Shown here: positions 45,822 to 58,376 of the stretch, one piece after another | Position numbering within the stretch: position 1 is the stretch's first letter | Layout of the letters: every line of letters starts with the position of its first letter | Assembly: GCA_963828855.1 (NCBI GenBank) | Contig: CAWHGB010000005.1 | Coordinates: 62,001-126,000 of the forward strand | Direction of reading: 5' to 3' | DNA from: CAVVEQ01 sp963828855 | GTDB lineage: Bacteria; Chloroflexota; Anaerolineae; Anaerolineales; Anaerolineaceae | Length of the DNA: 64,000 nt | Position numbers and translations under genes: made by a program | Notes under the pieces: model-generated | The model's database searches: none | Seen by the model: the letters and a program-made list of their open reading frames with translations, nothing else | What the model was told of the DNA's origin: nothing

Positions 45822-46800
45822 TTATTTCTTGGGCACAGCTGCGCTCTTATTGGCAGCTTTGATCATCTCAGGCGCGGTTGACGACATGGCAACCATTCCG
45901 CTTATTCCTCCCAGGTTCATCGATTCGACTGCGCTGGATGGTACGATCACCAGTGCGCCTTTTTCCTTCAGACCCTCATAGAGCATGTTCATGGCACGCA
46001 GGTGCAGGGCAACCGGATTGTTTTGATAGGATTCCGCTGCTTTGGCGAAGTTCTCCGCGATCTGTTTTTCGGATTCGCCCAGGATAACGCGTGCCTGGCG
46101 CTCGCGTTCCGCCTGCGCCTGACGGCTCATGGCATCCTCCAGGTCGGCGGGGATGACCACATCCCGGATCTCAACGGACTGCACAGTGATGCCCCAGGGG
46201 GTGGTGCGCTGGTCGATGATCTTCTGCAGCTCGGCATCCATGGTTGCCCTACCCAGCAGGATATCTGCCAAGGCCATTTGACCGATCAGGTCGCGCAGGG
46301 CAGTTTGTGCCGCCCAGGTGATGGCGGCGCGGTAATCTTCCACCTCCAGGGCGGCTTTTTCCGCGTCCCAGATTACCCAAAAGAGCACCGCGTCCACATT
46401 CACCGGCACGGTATCCTTGGTGAGGGTCTTTTCTGCGCTGAAAGGGGTAACTTTTACGCGCTAGGTCCACCCAGGAGGGCACCGAATCGATGAAAGGCAT
46501 CACCCAGAAGACACCAGGTCCACGCAGGCCGCGGAATTTACCCAGGCGCAGTAGGACGCCTTTTTCCCACTGGCGTGCCACCCGCAGGCTGTACAAACAG
46601 ATGAGCCCGATGAAGAACCAGAATCCAAAATAGAGAAGCACATACCCAAAGCTGGTGCCGCTATTGAAGAGCATCACGCTGCCCGCAAAACCGATCACCA
46701 GCGCGATGATGAACATGAAGAAACTAATCCCGCTGATATGCGCACTCTGGTCTGAACTGATGACCGCGCCGGGATTTGAACTGTAATTTGCGTTTTTCAT
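45822..46800 (-). CDS. Slipin (SPFH/band 7 membrane protein), frameshifted
   Basis: About 325 residues. Two N-terminal membrane segments (FFMFIIALVIGFAGSVML and the next, LYFGFWFFIGLICLY) precede the SPFH domain: GVLLRLGKFRGLRGPGVFWVMPFID, given as GKFRGLRGPG, then after an extra base near 46460 the TLTKDTVPVNVDAVLFW strand, RDLIGQM and RTTPWGITVQSVEIRDV. The helical stalk AERERQARVILGESEKQIAENF is typical of stomatin-like proteins. These form membrane scaffolds that regulate membrane proteins or proteases. A partner NfeD protease gene, common next to slipins, is not present. The GntR gene lies upstream on the same strand and may control it. Confidence 0.88.
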
Positions 46801-46843
46801 TCTTTACCTTTCTGTACTCAACTATTCAATTAAAGTTTTCCAG

Positions 46844-47243
46844 CTACCCTTTCAATCGTCCGGATTGGAACTGTTTATCGATCTCTTCGAGGACCTCCTC
46901 GTGCTGAAAATCCAGCCTTTGCATCTCGTTTAAAAAATGGTGGACCAGGGTCTCCAGGATCTCCGTACGCAGTTTTCCGCGGGATTCCGCGCTGGGCTGC
47001 TCCACAAGGTAGGTGCCCCTGCCATGCTGGGTGGAGATCACCCCGGCGTCATCCAGCATGCGGTATGCCCTGGCGACCGTATTGAAGTTCACCCGCAGGT
47101 CCGCGGCCAGCTGCCGCACGGTGGGGAGCTGATCCCCGGGCTTCAAGGCTGCCGTTCGCCGCCAGCCGCTGGATGTTCTCAATGATCTGGACGTAGGCCG
47201 GCACATCGCTGCGCAGGTCGATCGTGATATTAAGTGTGATCAC
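46844..47243 (-). CDS. GntR/YtrA-family transcriptional regulator (frameshifted)
   Basis: About 132 residues. The start, a GTG at 47243, follows AAAGGAGG ten bases upstream. The N-terminal part ITIDLRSDVPAYVQIIENIQ leads, after an extra base near 47155, into the winged helix LKPGDQLPTVRQLAADLRVNFNTVARAYRMLDDAG, given as LPTVRQLAADL and NTVARAYRML, then GVISTQHGRGTYL. The short helical tail without a ligand domain marks the YtrA subfamily, which often represses membrane or transporter operons. It is followed 44 bases later by slipin on the same strand, so self- and slipin control is likely. Confidence 0.87.
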
Positions 47244-47460
47244 CCCATACTTCCTCCTTTCAGATTGTCTGTTTGTATTATTGTATCATTGTATTTTTGT
47301 ATTATTGTATATCATTCCTGCAAATTGTCAAGGGGAAAAAGCCATTATCGGCAGGCTTTAAAAAATATTTAAATGACCGAATTCCGCTCTCCAGGCCTCC
47401 GCTACCTTTTGCGGAAGGATTGGATATAATTAGCTCTATCTCAACCATTGGAGGATGCTA

Positions 47461-47951
47461 ATGTCAAAAACTATGGAAGGTCTGCAGGCTGCGTTCGCGG
47501 GTGAATCCCAGGCGAACCGCAAATATCTTGCTTTTGCCGAAAAAGCAGATAAGGAAGGCTTCCCCCAGGCTGCCAAGCTCTTTCGCGCCGCCGCGGCAGC
47601 CGAAACCATCCATGCCATGTCGCATCTACGCACCATGGGTGGGATCAAATCCACCGTCGAGAACCTGGAAGAAGCGGCAGGCGGTGAGAATTATGAATCG
47701 GTGACCATGTACCCCGATTTCATCAAAGACGCGGAAGCCGAAGGCGAAAAGGCTGCCATCCACTCCTTCGAGAAAGCTATGGAGCTGAGATCGTGCATGA
47801 AAAGCTCTACCGCGAGATGATCGCTGACCTGCAGAAGGGCGGCACCTTCGATTACTACCTCTGCCCGGTCTGCGGTTACATCGAAAAAGGTTCCGCCCCC
47901 GAGAAATGCCCCCTGTGCGGAACGCCCCGGGAACGATTCGAGAAATTCTAA
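47461..47951 (+). CDS. rbr: Rubrerythrin (frameshifted)
   Basis: About 163 residues. The diiron four-helix domain starts AAFAGESQANRKYLAFA and has AAAAETIHAMSHL with its Glu/His ligands. The second Glu-x-x-His is in EAEIVHEKLYREM after the break near 47785, where one G appears to be missing. The C-terminal rubredoxin-type iron site has CPVCGY and CPLCG. Rubrerythrins reduce hydrogen peroxide in anaerobes, so an anaerobic or microaerophilic lifestyle is suggested. GGAGG six bases before 47461 fixes the start, and a TATAAT box (extended, TGGATATAAT) lies 30 bases before it. A clear terminator follows. Confidence 0.9.
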
Positions 47952-47969
47952 ATCTGCGAATAAATGAAT

Positions 47970-48003
47970 CACCTCTCCCGTTTTTGAAGGGAGAGGTTTT
48001 TTA
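47970..48003 (+). terminator. Intrinsic terminator after rubrerythrin
   Basis: ACCTCTCCC / GGGAGAGGT stem with loop GTTTTTGAA, followed by TTTTTATT. Confidence 0.9.
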
Positions 48004-48073
48004 TTACCTCATCAAGTCTGGAGGCTCTTGGAGTGGTAAAATTCCCCTGCAGTAAAATTCAGGAGGTAGTTGT

Positions 48074-48965
<892 letters not shown>

Positions 48966-48990
48966 CTTCTCCTCCTCAATCGAACACACC

Positions 48991-49573
48991 ATGAAGATCG
49001 GCGTACTGGCACTGCAGGGTGATTTCTACGAGCACCAGGTGGTCCTGGAATCCATCGGCGCGCAGACTGCTGCAGGTACGCCTGCCCGGTGAGCTGGACG
49101 GACTGGATGGGCTGATCATCCCCGGCGGTGAATCCACTACGATCGGCAAGCTGGCAGTCGCCTACGGGTTGATGGAACCCCTGCGTGCATTCGGATTGAA
49201 CCATGCCATCTGGGGAACCTGCGCCGGGGCTATCTTCCTTTCCAAATACAGATGGCCTTAATCAACCCCTGCTGAATCTGATGCATATCACCATCCAGCG
49301 CAACGCCTTCGGTCGCCAGGTGGATAGCTTTGAGGTGGAGCTGGAATATCCCCGCCCTGGCTGTGGTGGACCCGACCTGCGCGCCTTTCAAGACCGTCTT
49401 CATCCGCGGACCGGTCATTTCCGCGGTGCAGCCGCCCGCGGAGGCGCTTTCCACCCTGCCGGATGGCCGCATCGTCGCCGCCCGCCAGGGCAGGCTGCTG
49501 GCAACTTCATTTCACCCCGAACTCACCGGTGACGACCCGCTTTCACCGGCTTTTCCTGGAGATGGCAAAATAG
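48991..49573 (+). CDS. pdxT: PdxT, pyridoxal 5'-phosphate synthase glutaminase (frameshifted)
   Basis: About 193 residues. It hydrolyses glutamine to feed ammonia to PdxS. KIGVLALQGDFYEH starts the chain; after an extra base near 49062 come the oxyanion motif LIIPGGESTTIGKL and the nucleophile block WGTCAGAIFLSK. Further breaks near 49250, 49352 and 49535 separate NAFGRQVDSFEVELE, FKTVFIRGPVI and the catalytic His-Glu region LATSFHPELTGDDRFHRLF. All joins need one base removed. The catalytic Cys, His and Glu are all present, so the enzyme is probably functional in the organism. Confidence 0.92.
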
Positions 49574-49594
49574 AAATTCATTCGCTGGGTCTGG

Positions 49595-50452
49595 ATGATA
49601 TTTCCAGCCTCGTCACGAAACCAGAAAGAGGTGATGGGACTGGATACCGCCCTGGAATTCACCCGCGGCAACCCGGCCGGGATGCGCGCCATGCTCGCCC
49701 AGCTGCACCCTGCCCGTGGAAACACCACCCTGGTGGCAAGCGGGGATGATGGCACTGTGCTGATCGGGCAGGTAACCCATATCATCAATGAGCGCCCGGC
49801 TTACCTGACCTTCCTGATGCCCGAATCCGCAGCCTGCGGTCCGATCCTCACCGACCTGCTGGATGAGCTGATCAGCCAGGCCGGTTACCTGGGGGCGATG
49901 AATATTATCGCAGATGCAGAAGATGACCACCCGGCTTTTCCCTGCCTGCGTAAGGCAGGGTTTTCCATTTATGGATGGCAATCCGCCTGGAAGCTTCCTG
50001 CGCCGCCAAAGGTCAGAACATCTGGCAGGCTGTCACCCCCCGTGATGAAGTGGCGGTGCGCAATCTCTTTTCGTCTGTCGTTCCCCCCCTGGCGCAGAGT
50101 GCCGAGCCGCTGCCCTCCGGTCTGCCGAAAGGCTTTATGTTCGCCGTAAAGGAGAATTGGCTGCCTTCGCCAGGGTGCTCAGCGGTCCGCGCGGTATTTT
50201 CCTCCTGCCGGTCTTCCACCCCTCTGCTGAGGATATCCCCGAGATTGCTGCGCGGTTTGCGGGCTGTGTTTCCCGGCAACCGGAAAACCGGTCTACCTGG
50301 CAGTGCGGTCCTTCCAGGCCTGGCTGGAACCGGTTCTCGATGGGCTGGGTGCTGAATGCATCAGCCACCGCTCCCAGCTGGTGCGCTACCTGGTCAATCC
50401 GGTGCTGGCCGCCGTTCCGGTAACACAGCACGCCCTGGCCGGGAACCGCTGA
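49595..50452 (+). CDS. Acetyltransferase-like protein of unknown function (frameshifted)
   Basis: About 285 residues over several frames. The first half has TTLVASGDDGTVLIGQVTHIIN, AYLTFLMPESAACGPILTDLLDELI, given as LIGQVTHII and LLDELISQAG, and HPAFPCLRKAGFSIYGWQSAW, a run that resembles a GNAT fold (the RxAGF-type end is common there). The second half (WQAVTPRDEVAVRNLFSSVVPPLAQ and later RGIFLLPVFHPSA, AWLEPVLDGLGAE) looks like a second, related domain. Breaks lie near 50010, 50157, 50278 and 50290. The start is uncertain because the region joins pdxT without a clear ribosome site. Function not assigned. Confidence 0.55.
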
Positions 50453-50592
50453 TCGATAATTCCGACGGTTATAACGATCGACTCATCACCGTCGATTTCT
50501 CGGCAACTTTTACAACCTGTTAACAACAAATCCGTAGTATTTTGGTATGGTATTTCCGTGAAGAAACACTATAATCATATTTGGAGGTAAAA

Positions 50593-51325
50593 ATGGAAAA
50601 ATCATTCAATACACTCGGGCTTCAAACGCTGTTGGGATTTCCCTTTAAAGACAAACGAGGGGTATCCAAGTTTCTGATCGCCGCACTGTTCCTGATCTTC
50701 AGCGGCTTTATCGTTCCCGCCCTGTTCCTGATCGGGTGGTACATGCGCATCGCCAAAAACGTTATGGTTACCAAAACGCTGGGCGATCTTCCGGAATGGG
50801 ATGAATGGGGTCACATGATCCTGGATGGACTCAAGCTGGTTGCAGTCGTGTTGATCTACTTCCTTCCCAGTGATGGTACTGTTTCCCGATCAGCCTTGCT
50901 TTAGGGTTCATCCCGGTTGTTGGTTGGATCAGCGGCGGAATTCTCTCCTGGTTGACCTATCTCTTCGCTGTGGCTCTGACCGTATTTGTTATCCCCGCGA
51001 TCCTGAACATGATCGACAAGGGCAGCTTCGGTGCCGCTTTCCACTTCAAGGAATGGTGGGAGAACCTCAAGGTTAATTTTGCCGGTTACCTGGTGGTTTA
51101 CCTGATCGTTGCAGGCGTCTACGCTCTGCTGGCAGTGATCCTCGGGGTCGTGTTCTCCACCGTGATCCTGCTTTGCCTGGTTCCCGTCGTGATCATCGCT
51201 CGTTGTGCTCTATATCAGCATGATCAGCTACGCGGTGCTTGGGCAGGTCTGGGTGGAGGGCGAGGAAAAACTGGCTGCCGCCAGGTCCTACTGTGCCTGT
51301 CAAGAAGGCAGTCGCCAAGAAATAG
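50593..51325 (+). CDS. DUF4013-type membrane protein (frameshifted)
   Basis: About 243 residues with six or so membrane helices. GGAGG lies just before the ATG at 50593 and a TATAAT box at 50570. Family-like marks are GWYMRIAKNVM, LPEWDEWGHMILDGLKLV (the polar block between helices) and FKEWWENLKVNFAGYLV, which together fit DUF4013 proteins of bacteria and archaea. Breaks near 50870, 51203 and 51275 move the frame. The corrected end reads TVPVKKAVAKK at 51325. Function unknown. It stands as a single gene with its own promoter. Confidence 0.75.
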
Positions 51326-51344
51326 CATTCGAAATCTGGTTCCC

Positions 51345-52250
51345 TATGCGGAACCTGGAAAAGATAACCCTCCGCTGGCTGGGAGTGGCCGGAATCGAAC
51401 TCGGCTGCCCCGGCCGGCGGATCATTTTTGACCCCTATTTCAGCCGCATCTCCTTCCGGAAGAATTTTCTTTTCCCGAATTCGTTCCGAACCCGGACTTA
51501 TCCGAACGCTACCTCCCCAAGGCGGACGCGATCTTCATCACCCATTCCCATTTCGACCACCTTGCTGGATGCAGCCGAAGCTGCCCGACAGACCGGCGCA
51601 GTCGTTTATGGCTCCCCCAATACCTGCCGTATCTTACGCGCCGAAGGTCTGCCGGAGAGCCAGATCTTGGAATTGCATCCAGGTTCTGTGGTGGATCGGG
51701 ACGGGGTGAAGATTACCGCGCTGGCCGAGCGCCCCCACCAATGGGTGGCCGGGTTCGGGATGCAAGCCCCTCAAGCGCGATCTTAAACCTCCACTCCGTG
51801 CCCGCGATTATGCCATGGACTTCGGGCTTTCCTTCCTGGTGGAGTGCGGCGGGAGTGAGACTGCTTACCGAAGACTGCCTGGATCCTGCCGGGGTGGGTC
51901 AGAGTCGATATCCTCTTCACCAGCCCGCTGAATCCACGCGGCGATGATAAGGCATATCTCGAAAAATTGATCGACTACTTACCACCCGCGCGTGCTGATC
52001 CCCATCCACTGCGATGATATGAACTCTCCGCTCTCAGAGCCCGCGCGGGGTCAACTGGCTCCCACCGGCAGGATGTTCGCCGCTGCTGGCCAGGTTCGAT
52101 GGCAGCCGCTTCAAGCGCCTGGTCGAATCCCTACCCGGTGCTCCGTCCGTCTTTCTGCCGGAGCGGCTCAAGGAATACACGCTTGTCGAGATCCTCTCGC
52201 GAGAAATAAAAAACCGGGCTGGAAGAACCTGCCCGGTGATAAATAATTAG
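51345..52250 (+). CDS. MBL-fold metallohydrolase (UlaG/BcMet-like), frameshifted
   Basis: About 285 residues across five frames. KITLRWLGVAGIEL and the strand RIIFDPYFSRISF lead to the metal motif ADAIFITHSHFDH, which follows the HxHxDH rule. Later come SPNTCRILRAEGLPESQILEL, GVKITALAERPHQW and near the end DILFTSPLNPRG and RVLIPIHCDDMNSPL with another metal histidine. The pattern is that of UlaG-like beta-lactamase-fold hydrolases. Substrate unknown. The start at 51345 and exact end are uncertain because of the breaks. A GC-rich hairpin in the last 40 bases may be the terminator. Confidence 0.72.
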
Positions 52251-52281
52251 CGTAATTATTCGAATTCATCGTCTATTTGCG

Positions 52282-53346
52282 TTAATTTCTTCGGTTTTCC
52301 GTTCCTTTAAGTAACTCCGAAACCATTTTTTCCATCTCAGGCTGGACGAAGTCTTCGATGCGCCCGTTATCAGCCGTTCTCGGTGAGAGCCGGATCGAGC
52401 GGCAGCCGGGCAATCACTTCTGCTTTGCAAGCAGTGGCCACTTCCTGTGCGTGGCTGGGGCCGAAGATGGCGTGCTCCTTGCCGGTATCCGGGCAGGGGT
52501 AATAGCTCATATTCTCCACCACGCCGAGGACGGGGGTGTTTAGCTGCTCGAGCATGGAGGCTGCCTTGCGTACCACCATGGCGGAAAGCTGCTGCGGCGT
52601 GGTGACCATGATCACGCCCGTAACCGGCAGGCTGCGCATCACGGTCAGGGCTGCATCGGAGGTGCCGGGGGGCATATCCACCACCAGGTAATCCAGTTTG
52701 CCCCAGAGAACATCCGTCCAGAACTGGGTGATGGCGCCGGAGATCATCGGTCCGCGCCAGATGACCGCGGCGTTCTCATCCTCCACCAGCAGGTTGATGG
52801 ATATGGCCTTGATCCCCAACCCGGTGACCACCGGCAGGATGCCCTGCTCGCTGGAGCGGATTCCCCCGGCGGGCAGCCCGAAGAGCTTGGGGATGCTCGG
52901 CCCGGTGATATCGGCATCCAGGATGCCCACCCGCTGGCAATTGCGCGCCAGGCTGGCAGCCAGGAGCGCCGCGACCGAGGATTTCCCCACCCCGCCCTTG
53001 CCGCTCATCACCGCGATGACGTTCTCCACTTGATTGAACTGGTTCAGCTTGGGCAGGTTCTGCCCGCTGTTCCCCAGCACCTGCCGGCGTTCCTCCTCAG
53101 ACATCGCCCCCATGTGGATCTCCACATCGCTCACGCCGGGCAGCGCCTTCACCGCCAGGGCGGCGTCGTTGCGGATCTTCTCGCGCAGCGGGCAGGAGGG
53201 GATGGTGAGGGCAATGGTGAAGGACACCTTGCCGCCTTGGATCGACTGACGAGGTCCTTGATCATCTGCAGGTCAACGATGCTGCGCCCCAGCTCGGGGT
53301 CCATCACCGTATTGAGTGCGTTCATCACTTCTTGTTCTGAGGGCAT
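52282..53346 (-). CDS. mrp: Mrp/NBP35-type iron-sulfur carrier ATPase (frameshifted)
   Basis: About 354 residues. The N-terminal 90 residues form a MIP18/DUF59 domain (VMNALNTVMDPELGRSIVDL). The ParA-like ATPase follows, with VMSGKGGVGKSSVAALLA (deviant Walker A), LDADITGPSIPKLFG, YLVVDMPPGTSDAALT and VLGVVENMSYYPCPDTG, whose Cys region takes part in cluster binding in some homologues (a full CPxC pair is not present). An extra base near 53245 joins the domains, and one near 52372 continues the chain past an apparent stop to RIEDFVQPEMEKM. The start at MPSEQEV (53346) follows GGAGCC. It assembles or carries Fe-S clusters in the cytosol. Confidence 0.88.
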
Positions 53347-53438
53347 GCTTGGCTCCAAAATCAGGATAAATTTTGTCCCATTTTACCACCTGCAGGCTCA
53401 GATTCATTATTATTTGGTCGTTACTAATAAAGTCCTTA

Positions 53439-53467
53439 TTGACTTTAATGAAATAAGACGGTATGAT
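53439..53467 (+). promoter_or_regulatory. Sigma70-type promoter for the giant beta-helix protein
   Basis: TTGACT (53439-53444) and TATGAT (53462-53467) with 17-base spacing, about 87 bases before the ATG. It is among the closest matches to the consensus in the window. Confidence 0.7.
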
Positions 53468-53553
53468 GTTTATTAGGACTATTATTATCTTAATTATCTA
53501 TATAAATGATTGTCGACTTTCAAGGATTGATTGCTACTAACAAGGAGATCTCC

Positions 53554-56500
53554 ATGAATCAAAAAACTGCTCGTATTCGTTTCTCGGCGCCATGGGTTTG
53601 GCTGTTGTAGGGGCGTTTTTTCTTTTAACCGGGCAGGTGTATGCCCAGGATGAACCTCTACCGGTTTCCGAACCCGGACTGGTCACTGAACAGACTCAAG
53701 CTGTTGAACCGGTTGTCCGAACCTCCCACAGAACCGGTCGCGGATCATCGAGAATAGCGATTCAATGGTGAGTCCCCGATTCTTCCACTGAACTTCAAGA
53801 AGAATCCGCATCGGGTGAACAGGATGATTCCAGAAGAAGTTGCGACCATCCCTTGCGGAACCGGTACTTGTCGATGAGACCGGGGAGCCGCTTTCGCTGG
53901 CCAGCAGAGGCTGCCGCAGAGGCGGACCCGTATTTCACCTGCGCCGATGACAGCGTGGATGGCATCGTGGATGGGATCTGCCAGTATTTCGGATTATCGG
54001 GTATCCAGGATGCGATCGCTGATTTCAGCACCCGGCTGGGTAGCGGAAACATTTTTATCGAAGACGCCAGTCTGGCTACGGATTATACTGGGGCGGTTGT
54101 GGTGAATGGGATCCCAGGGTTGACCGGGTTGGTCGGGGTCAGCACACTCACTTCATCGCCCAGCAGCCTGATCACACTCAACGGCTCCATTAATGTCAGT
54201 AATCAACTGGCGGGCTTCACCTTATCCGGGCTTACGGTTTCCGGCAATCAGGCCGGCGCGCTGGTGGATTTTTCCTGGAATACCGGGCTGTTAACCCTGC
54301 TCGACCTCGTAATTAAATAACACAAATGCGAGCGGGGATGCACTTTCTGTTTTTGCTCATACCGGAAATGTCAGTCTCAACGAAGTAAAAGCGGACCTAA
54401 ACGGGGATGAGGGCGCCGATATTGCGGCATTCGGTAACGTGGCAATCACCAATTCCTCGTTTGATTCGAACAGCGGTAACGAAGCACTCTTGATCGACTC
54501 TGGCGGGAGTGTTACTCTGAATGGTGTCTCTGCCAGCAATAACAATGCGGGAGATGGCGCAAATATTTTTACGGTCAAGGGTGTCACCGTCCGCAATAGT
54601 GTGTTTACGTATAACCACGACGGGATAATTAGCAACTTAATTGGCGATGGTTTGGTGATTCTCCCGGGAAGCAAAGGCGCAATCCTGATCGAGAATAGCG
54701 ATTTTAGCAACAACCAGGAAACCGGTTTATTGGTTAATGTGGATGGCAGCGTGACGCTGAAGAATCTCCAAATTTCGTACAACCAGTATAACGGTGCCTG
54801 GATCGATAATTGCGGATCCTATGCTCCCTGCTCGTTTTCAGCCAGCCCTGTAACCCTAAATAATGTGTCGATAACTGGAAGCAGGCGACCTCTATTCGTG
54901 TTTTCAAATGGGAACATCAACCTGACGGGTGTAACTACCTGGTATGCCAGTACTGATCACAACGCTGAACTAAGGAATGAATACGCCACCGCCCCTCGAA
55001 CGGTCAGTGTGACGAACAGCGATTTTAGTTATGGGAACGGTGGATCAGGGCTCTATATCATCTCTCGCGGAGCGGTTTCGTTGAACAAGGTTACTTCCAC
55101 AAGCTCCACCAACGGAAATGGCGTTTTTATAGATAACAGAAGCGGCACAGCCGGGGTGACCCTCACAAATACCCTGGGAAACAGCAAAATGGATAGTAAT
55201 TATTTTGATGGGCTGTTTATCCTGTCAGACGGAGCAATTTCCGTGACCGGGGTGGATGCAGCCAATAACGGAGGTCATAATATTAACCTGGATACATCAT
55301 CCGGAAGCGGTTCGGTTTCCCTGGCCTCAACGATTTCCAATGGCAGCCAGACCACGGACGGGATCCAAATTATCTCGGGAGGGGCGATCACCCTGAAAAA
55401 TGTCGAGTCGAGCTCAAACAATTTTGGGAGAGGTGCGCTCCTGGATAATTCCCTGGCCGCTTCACCTTCAGGCGTCACGGTCAACTCCAGCACCTTTTCA
55501 TATAATTTTGGTGCCGGGCTTGAAGTAAGCACCCGGGGGAGCGTGGTGATCAATGGGATCACGGCAAACAGCAACGCCAACACCAGCGACGGCGCTTTAA
55601 TCACGACCACCGCCGGGTCTGGAAATGTTTCCGTCACCAACGGTGTCTTCAATATCAACACCCAAAACGGTCTCAAGATCGATACATTGGGAACGATCAC
55701 TTTATCCAAGATCACTGCGAATTACAATGCCCTGGCAGGCGTGGACCTGCTAGGCAATAAACCCATCACGATCACCGGGATGGATGTGAGCTATAACGTG
55801 ATCCAGGGATTAAAAGTTGTTTCAAACGGGGCGGTGAAAATCACCGACCTGACAGCCAAACAAATGTCTGGAGGGACAAACGCGGTCTATATTGAAACTG
55901 CGGGCGGTGTCACCCTGGCTGCCACGGGGTCGTTTATCAACAGCATAAGCAATAATTACAACAATGGATTGACGATCTTATCGGGAGGAGCGATTTCATT
56001 GAAGAACCTGACCGCTGACTGGAATGCAAATGGCTATGGAGCCAACCTGGATAACAGTTCCTCCTCGGCAAGCGTGACCATCATCAACAGCGATTTTAAT
56101 CACAATCACACTTACGGGTCTGCAGGTTGTTTCCAATGGTGCGATCACTGGAACAAACATCCATGCAAACGATAACCTGACAAAAGGCGCTTCGCTGATT
56201 ATTCCGATCGGTTCTGGCGGGGTTACCATTAATGGCGGCACAGCTCTCGCGCCAAATTCATTTACCAATAATCCCCAGGGCGGTCTTGAAATTCAATTCA
56301 AACGGTTCAGTTGTTTTAGTAAATATCACCGCAAACTACAATCATTTCGCGCCTGGAACGGGGTATGGGGTTTCGGTTTTGACAACGCTGGGAAATATCA
56401 GCCATGACCAATATCACCGCCAATGGCAATGGGGCTAACGGTGTGACCGCCGCATCGTTGAACGGAACCCTCTCACTGACCAACGGGGTCACGAATGGAA

Positions 56501-58294
56501 ATAATACCTACGGCACTCTCCTTGATAATTCTTTAAGTCCGGGCGCGAAATCGGTCACGGTGAAATCCCTGACCTCCAACTCAACCCAGGTGTATGAGGG
56601 GCTTTATATCAACTCTACCGGAAATGTGCTGCTCACCTCGATCCAGGTCATCAACACAGTGAATTCAGGTGGTGTTTACATCGATAACCGGTTTGGCTCA
56701 GCCGCATCCAGTATCACCATCAATTCGCCTGTTCCTGCCGGGAGCAGCATCGTTTACAACCATGGTAGAGGGGCAATGCTTTATTCTGACGGACCGATAA
56801 TAATATCCAACTTGCGGGTGGAAGCCAATTTTATCAATGGTATCCAGGCTGAAAATCAAACCGGATCAGGCGGAATCTCCCTCAGTAAGGTCAGTATTGA
56901 CTCCAACAGGAATTATGGGCTAATAGCTTACAGCACCGGGATTATTTCACTCTCTTCGGTGAACTCTTTAAATAATGGGAATAACTGGTTTGCTTGGGTG
57001 GGGAGCGTACCTGGATAATACATACGCTGCCTGCAAAAATTACCGTTTCTGGCAGCAATTTCAGTTCGAATTACAATTCCGGGTTGTACGCCACCTCAAA
57101 CGGTCCGATCGTCCTGACCAATGTAATCGCGGAGAATAATTCAAATGGCCGCGGATTCGACCTGGCCAGCCCGGCTTCCATCAGCATCCTATCCACCGGG
57201 GGATTCCAGAACCTGGCCAAATCCAATCGAAATGAGAACGTGTGGATCGTTTCCGGCGGGGATGTGGTGGTTCAAAACTTGAAAGCCCAATACAACACCT
57301 CCGGGTCACGGGATCATGTTGGATAACACCGGTGGATCAGGCAAGGTCACCGTCAGCGGTGTGTATGTTGATGGGAACAAATCCAACGGTCTTGATATTT
57401 ATTCCAATGGTGCGGTCTCGATCAGTAACACCACTGCTTACGAGAATAACGGTATTTCCAGCACAGGTATATACCTGATAAATTCCGGCGGAACCGGCAC
57501 AGTGAGCCTGGTCAATGTCACCTCCAGCTTCAATTCCTTCGCAGGGTTGTGGATCCAGACCGCCGGGAATACGAACTCTGGATAAAGTCAATATCTCTAT
57601 CCAATAGCATCACTGGAGCACAGATCGATATTTGTAGCATTTCCTCGACTTTGACCATCTCGCGCAGCAAATTTGACGGCAACCATAATGGCGGCTTGAA
57701 TGCGAACTTGGGCGGAAATGTCATCCTGAACAACGTCTCGGCATCGAACAACTCATCTGCTGGTTTTAGAGGGATGTTTATCAAAATTCCTCGGGTACAG
57801 GTACGGTTACCATTCTATCCACGTACGGTGGCAATGTTTTCAATAATAATGGCGAAAACGGATTGTATGTATTTTCAACCGGGGTTTTCAAAGGCAGCAA
57901 TATCACCGCAAATGATAACGGCTTCCGTGGTTTGGAAGTTTACAACCAGATCGGGACCGGGGGGGTCACCATCACTGGTGGGAATTTCAACCGCAACAGC
58001 CGTTCTGGCATCTATTTGACGACCTCCGGGGATGTTTTGATCAGCGGCGTATCGGTTATAGGGAACGGTTTTGGTGATGATGTTCCCGGTATCTATGTGA
58101 CCAATGGCGGAAATATCACCCTTTCCAACAGTGTTACGACCGGTAATGGCGCTGAAGGTCTCTATGCCGTATCCGGCAGCCCCGCGACGATTTTGATCTA
58201 CAAATCGCTGTTCTTCGGCAATAACCGCTATAGTCCGTACACTCCGACTCCCAATATCACCGCCCTGAATGGCACCCTGACCATCGTCCGCTAA
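53554..58294 (+). CDS. Giant secreted parallel beta-helix protein (heavily frameshifted)
   Basis: Rebuilt as one gene of about 1,570 residues; at least a dozen one-base excesses scatter it over all three frames. After AAGGAG and ATG, a signal peptide (LLVFVFSAMGLAVVGAFFL, then VYAQDE) is followed by a Pro/Glu-rich linker (EPLPVSEPG, SEPPTEPV). The remainder repeats short strands of the form GxVxLxNVxxxxNxxxG and VTNSxFxxN, as in right-handed beta-helices of pectate-lyase type and adhesins. No C-terminal anchor, LPXTG-like sort or autotransporter barrel is visible; the chain ends ITALNGTLTIVR. A secreted or surface adhesin or polysaccharide-binding protein is inferred. No catalytic residues of a lyase could be placed. 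Confidence 0.75.
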
Positions 58295-58313
58295 GGAAAT
58301 CGAATTCCAACCG

Positions 58314-58341
58314 ACCTCCCCTTTACAGGGGAGGTTTTTTT
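58314..58341 (+). terminator. Intrinsic terminator after the beta-helix gene
   Basis: ACCTCCCC / GGGGAGGT stem with loop TTTACA and a run of seven T. Confidence 0.92.
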
Positions 58342-58376
58342 ATCCTGGCTATAATTAGTGTCTATCAGGAGGCACC

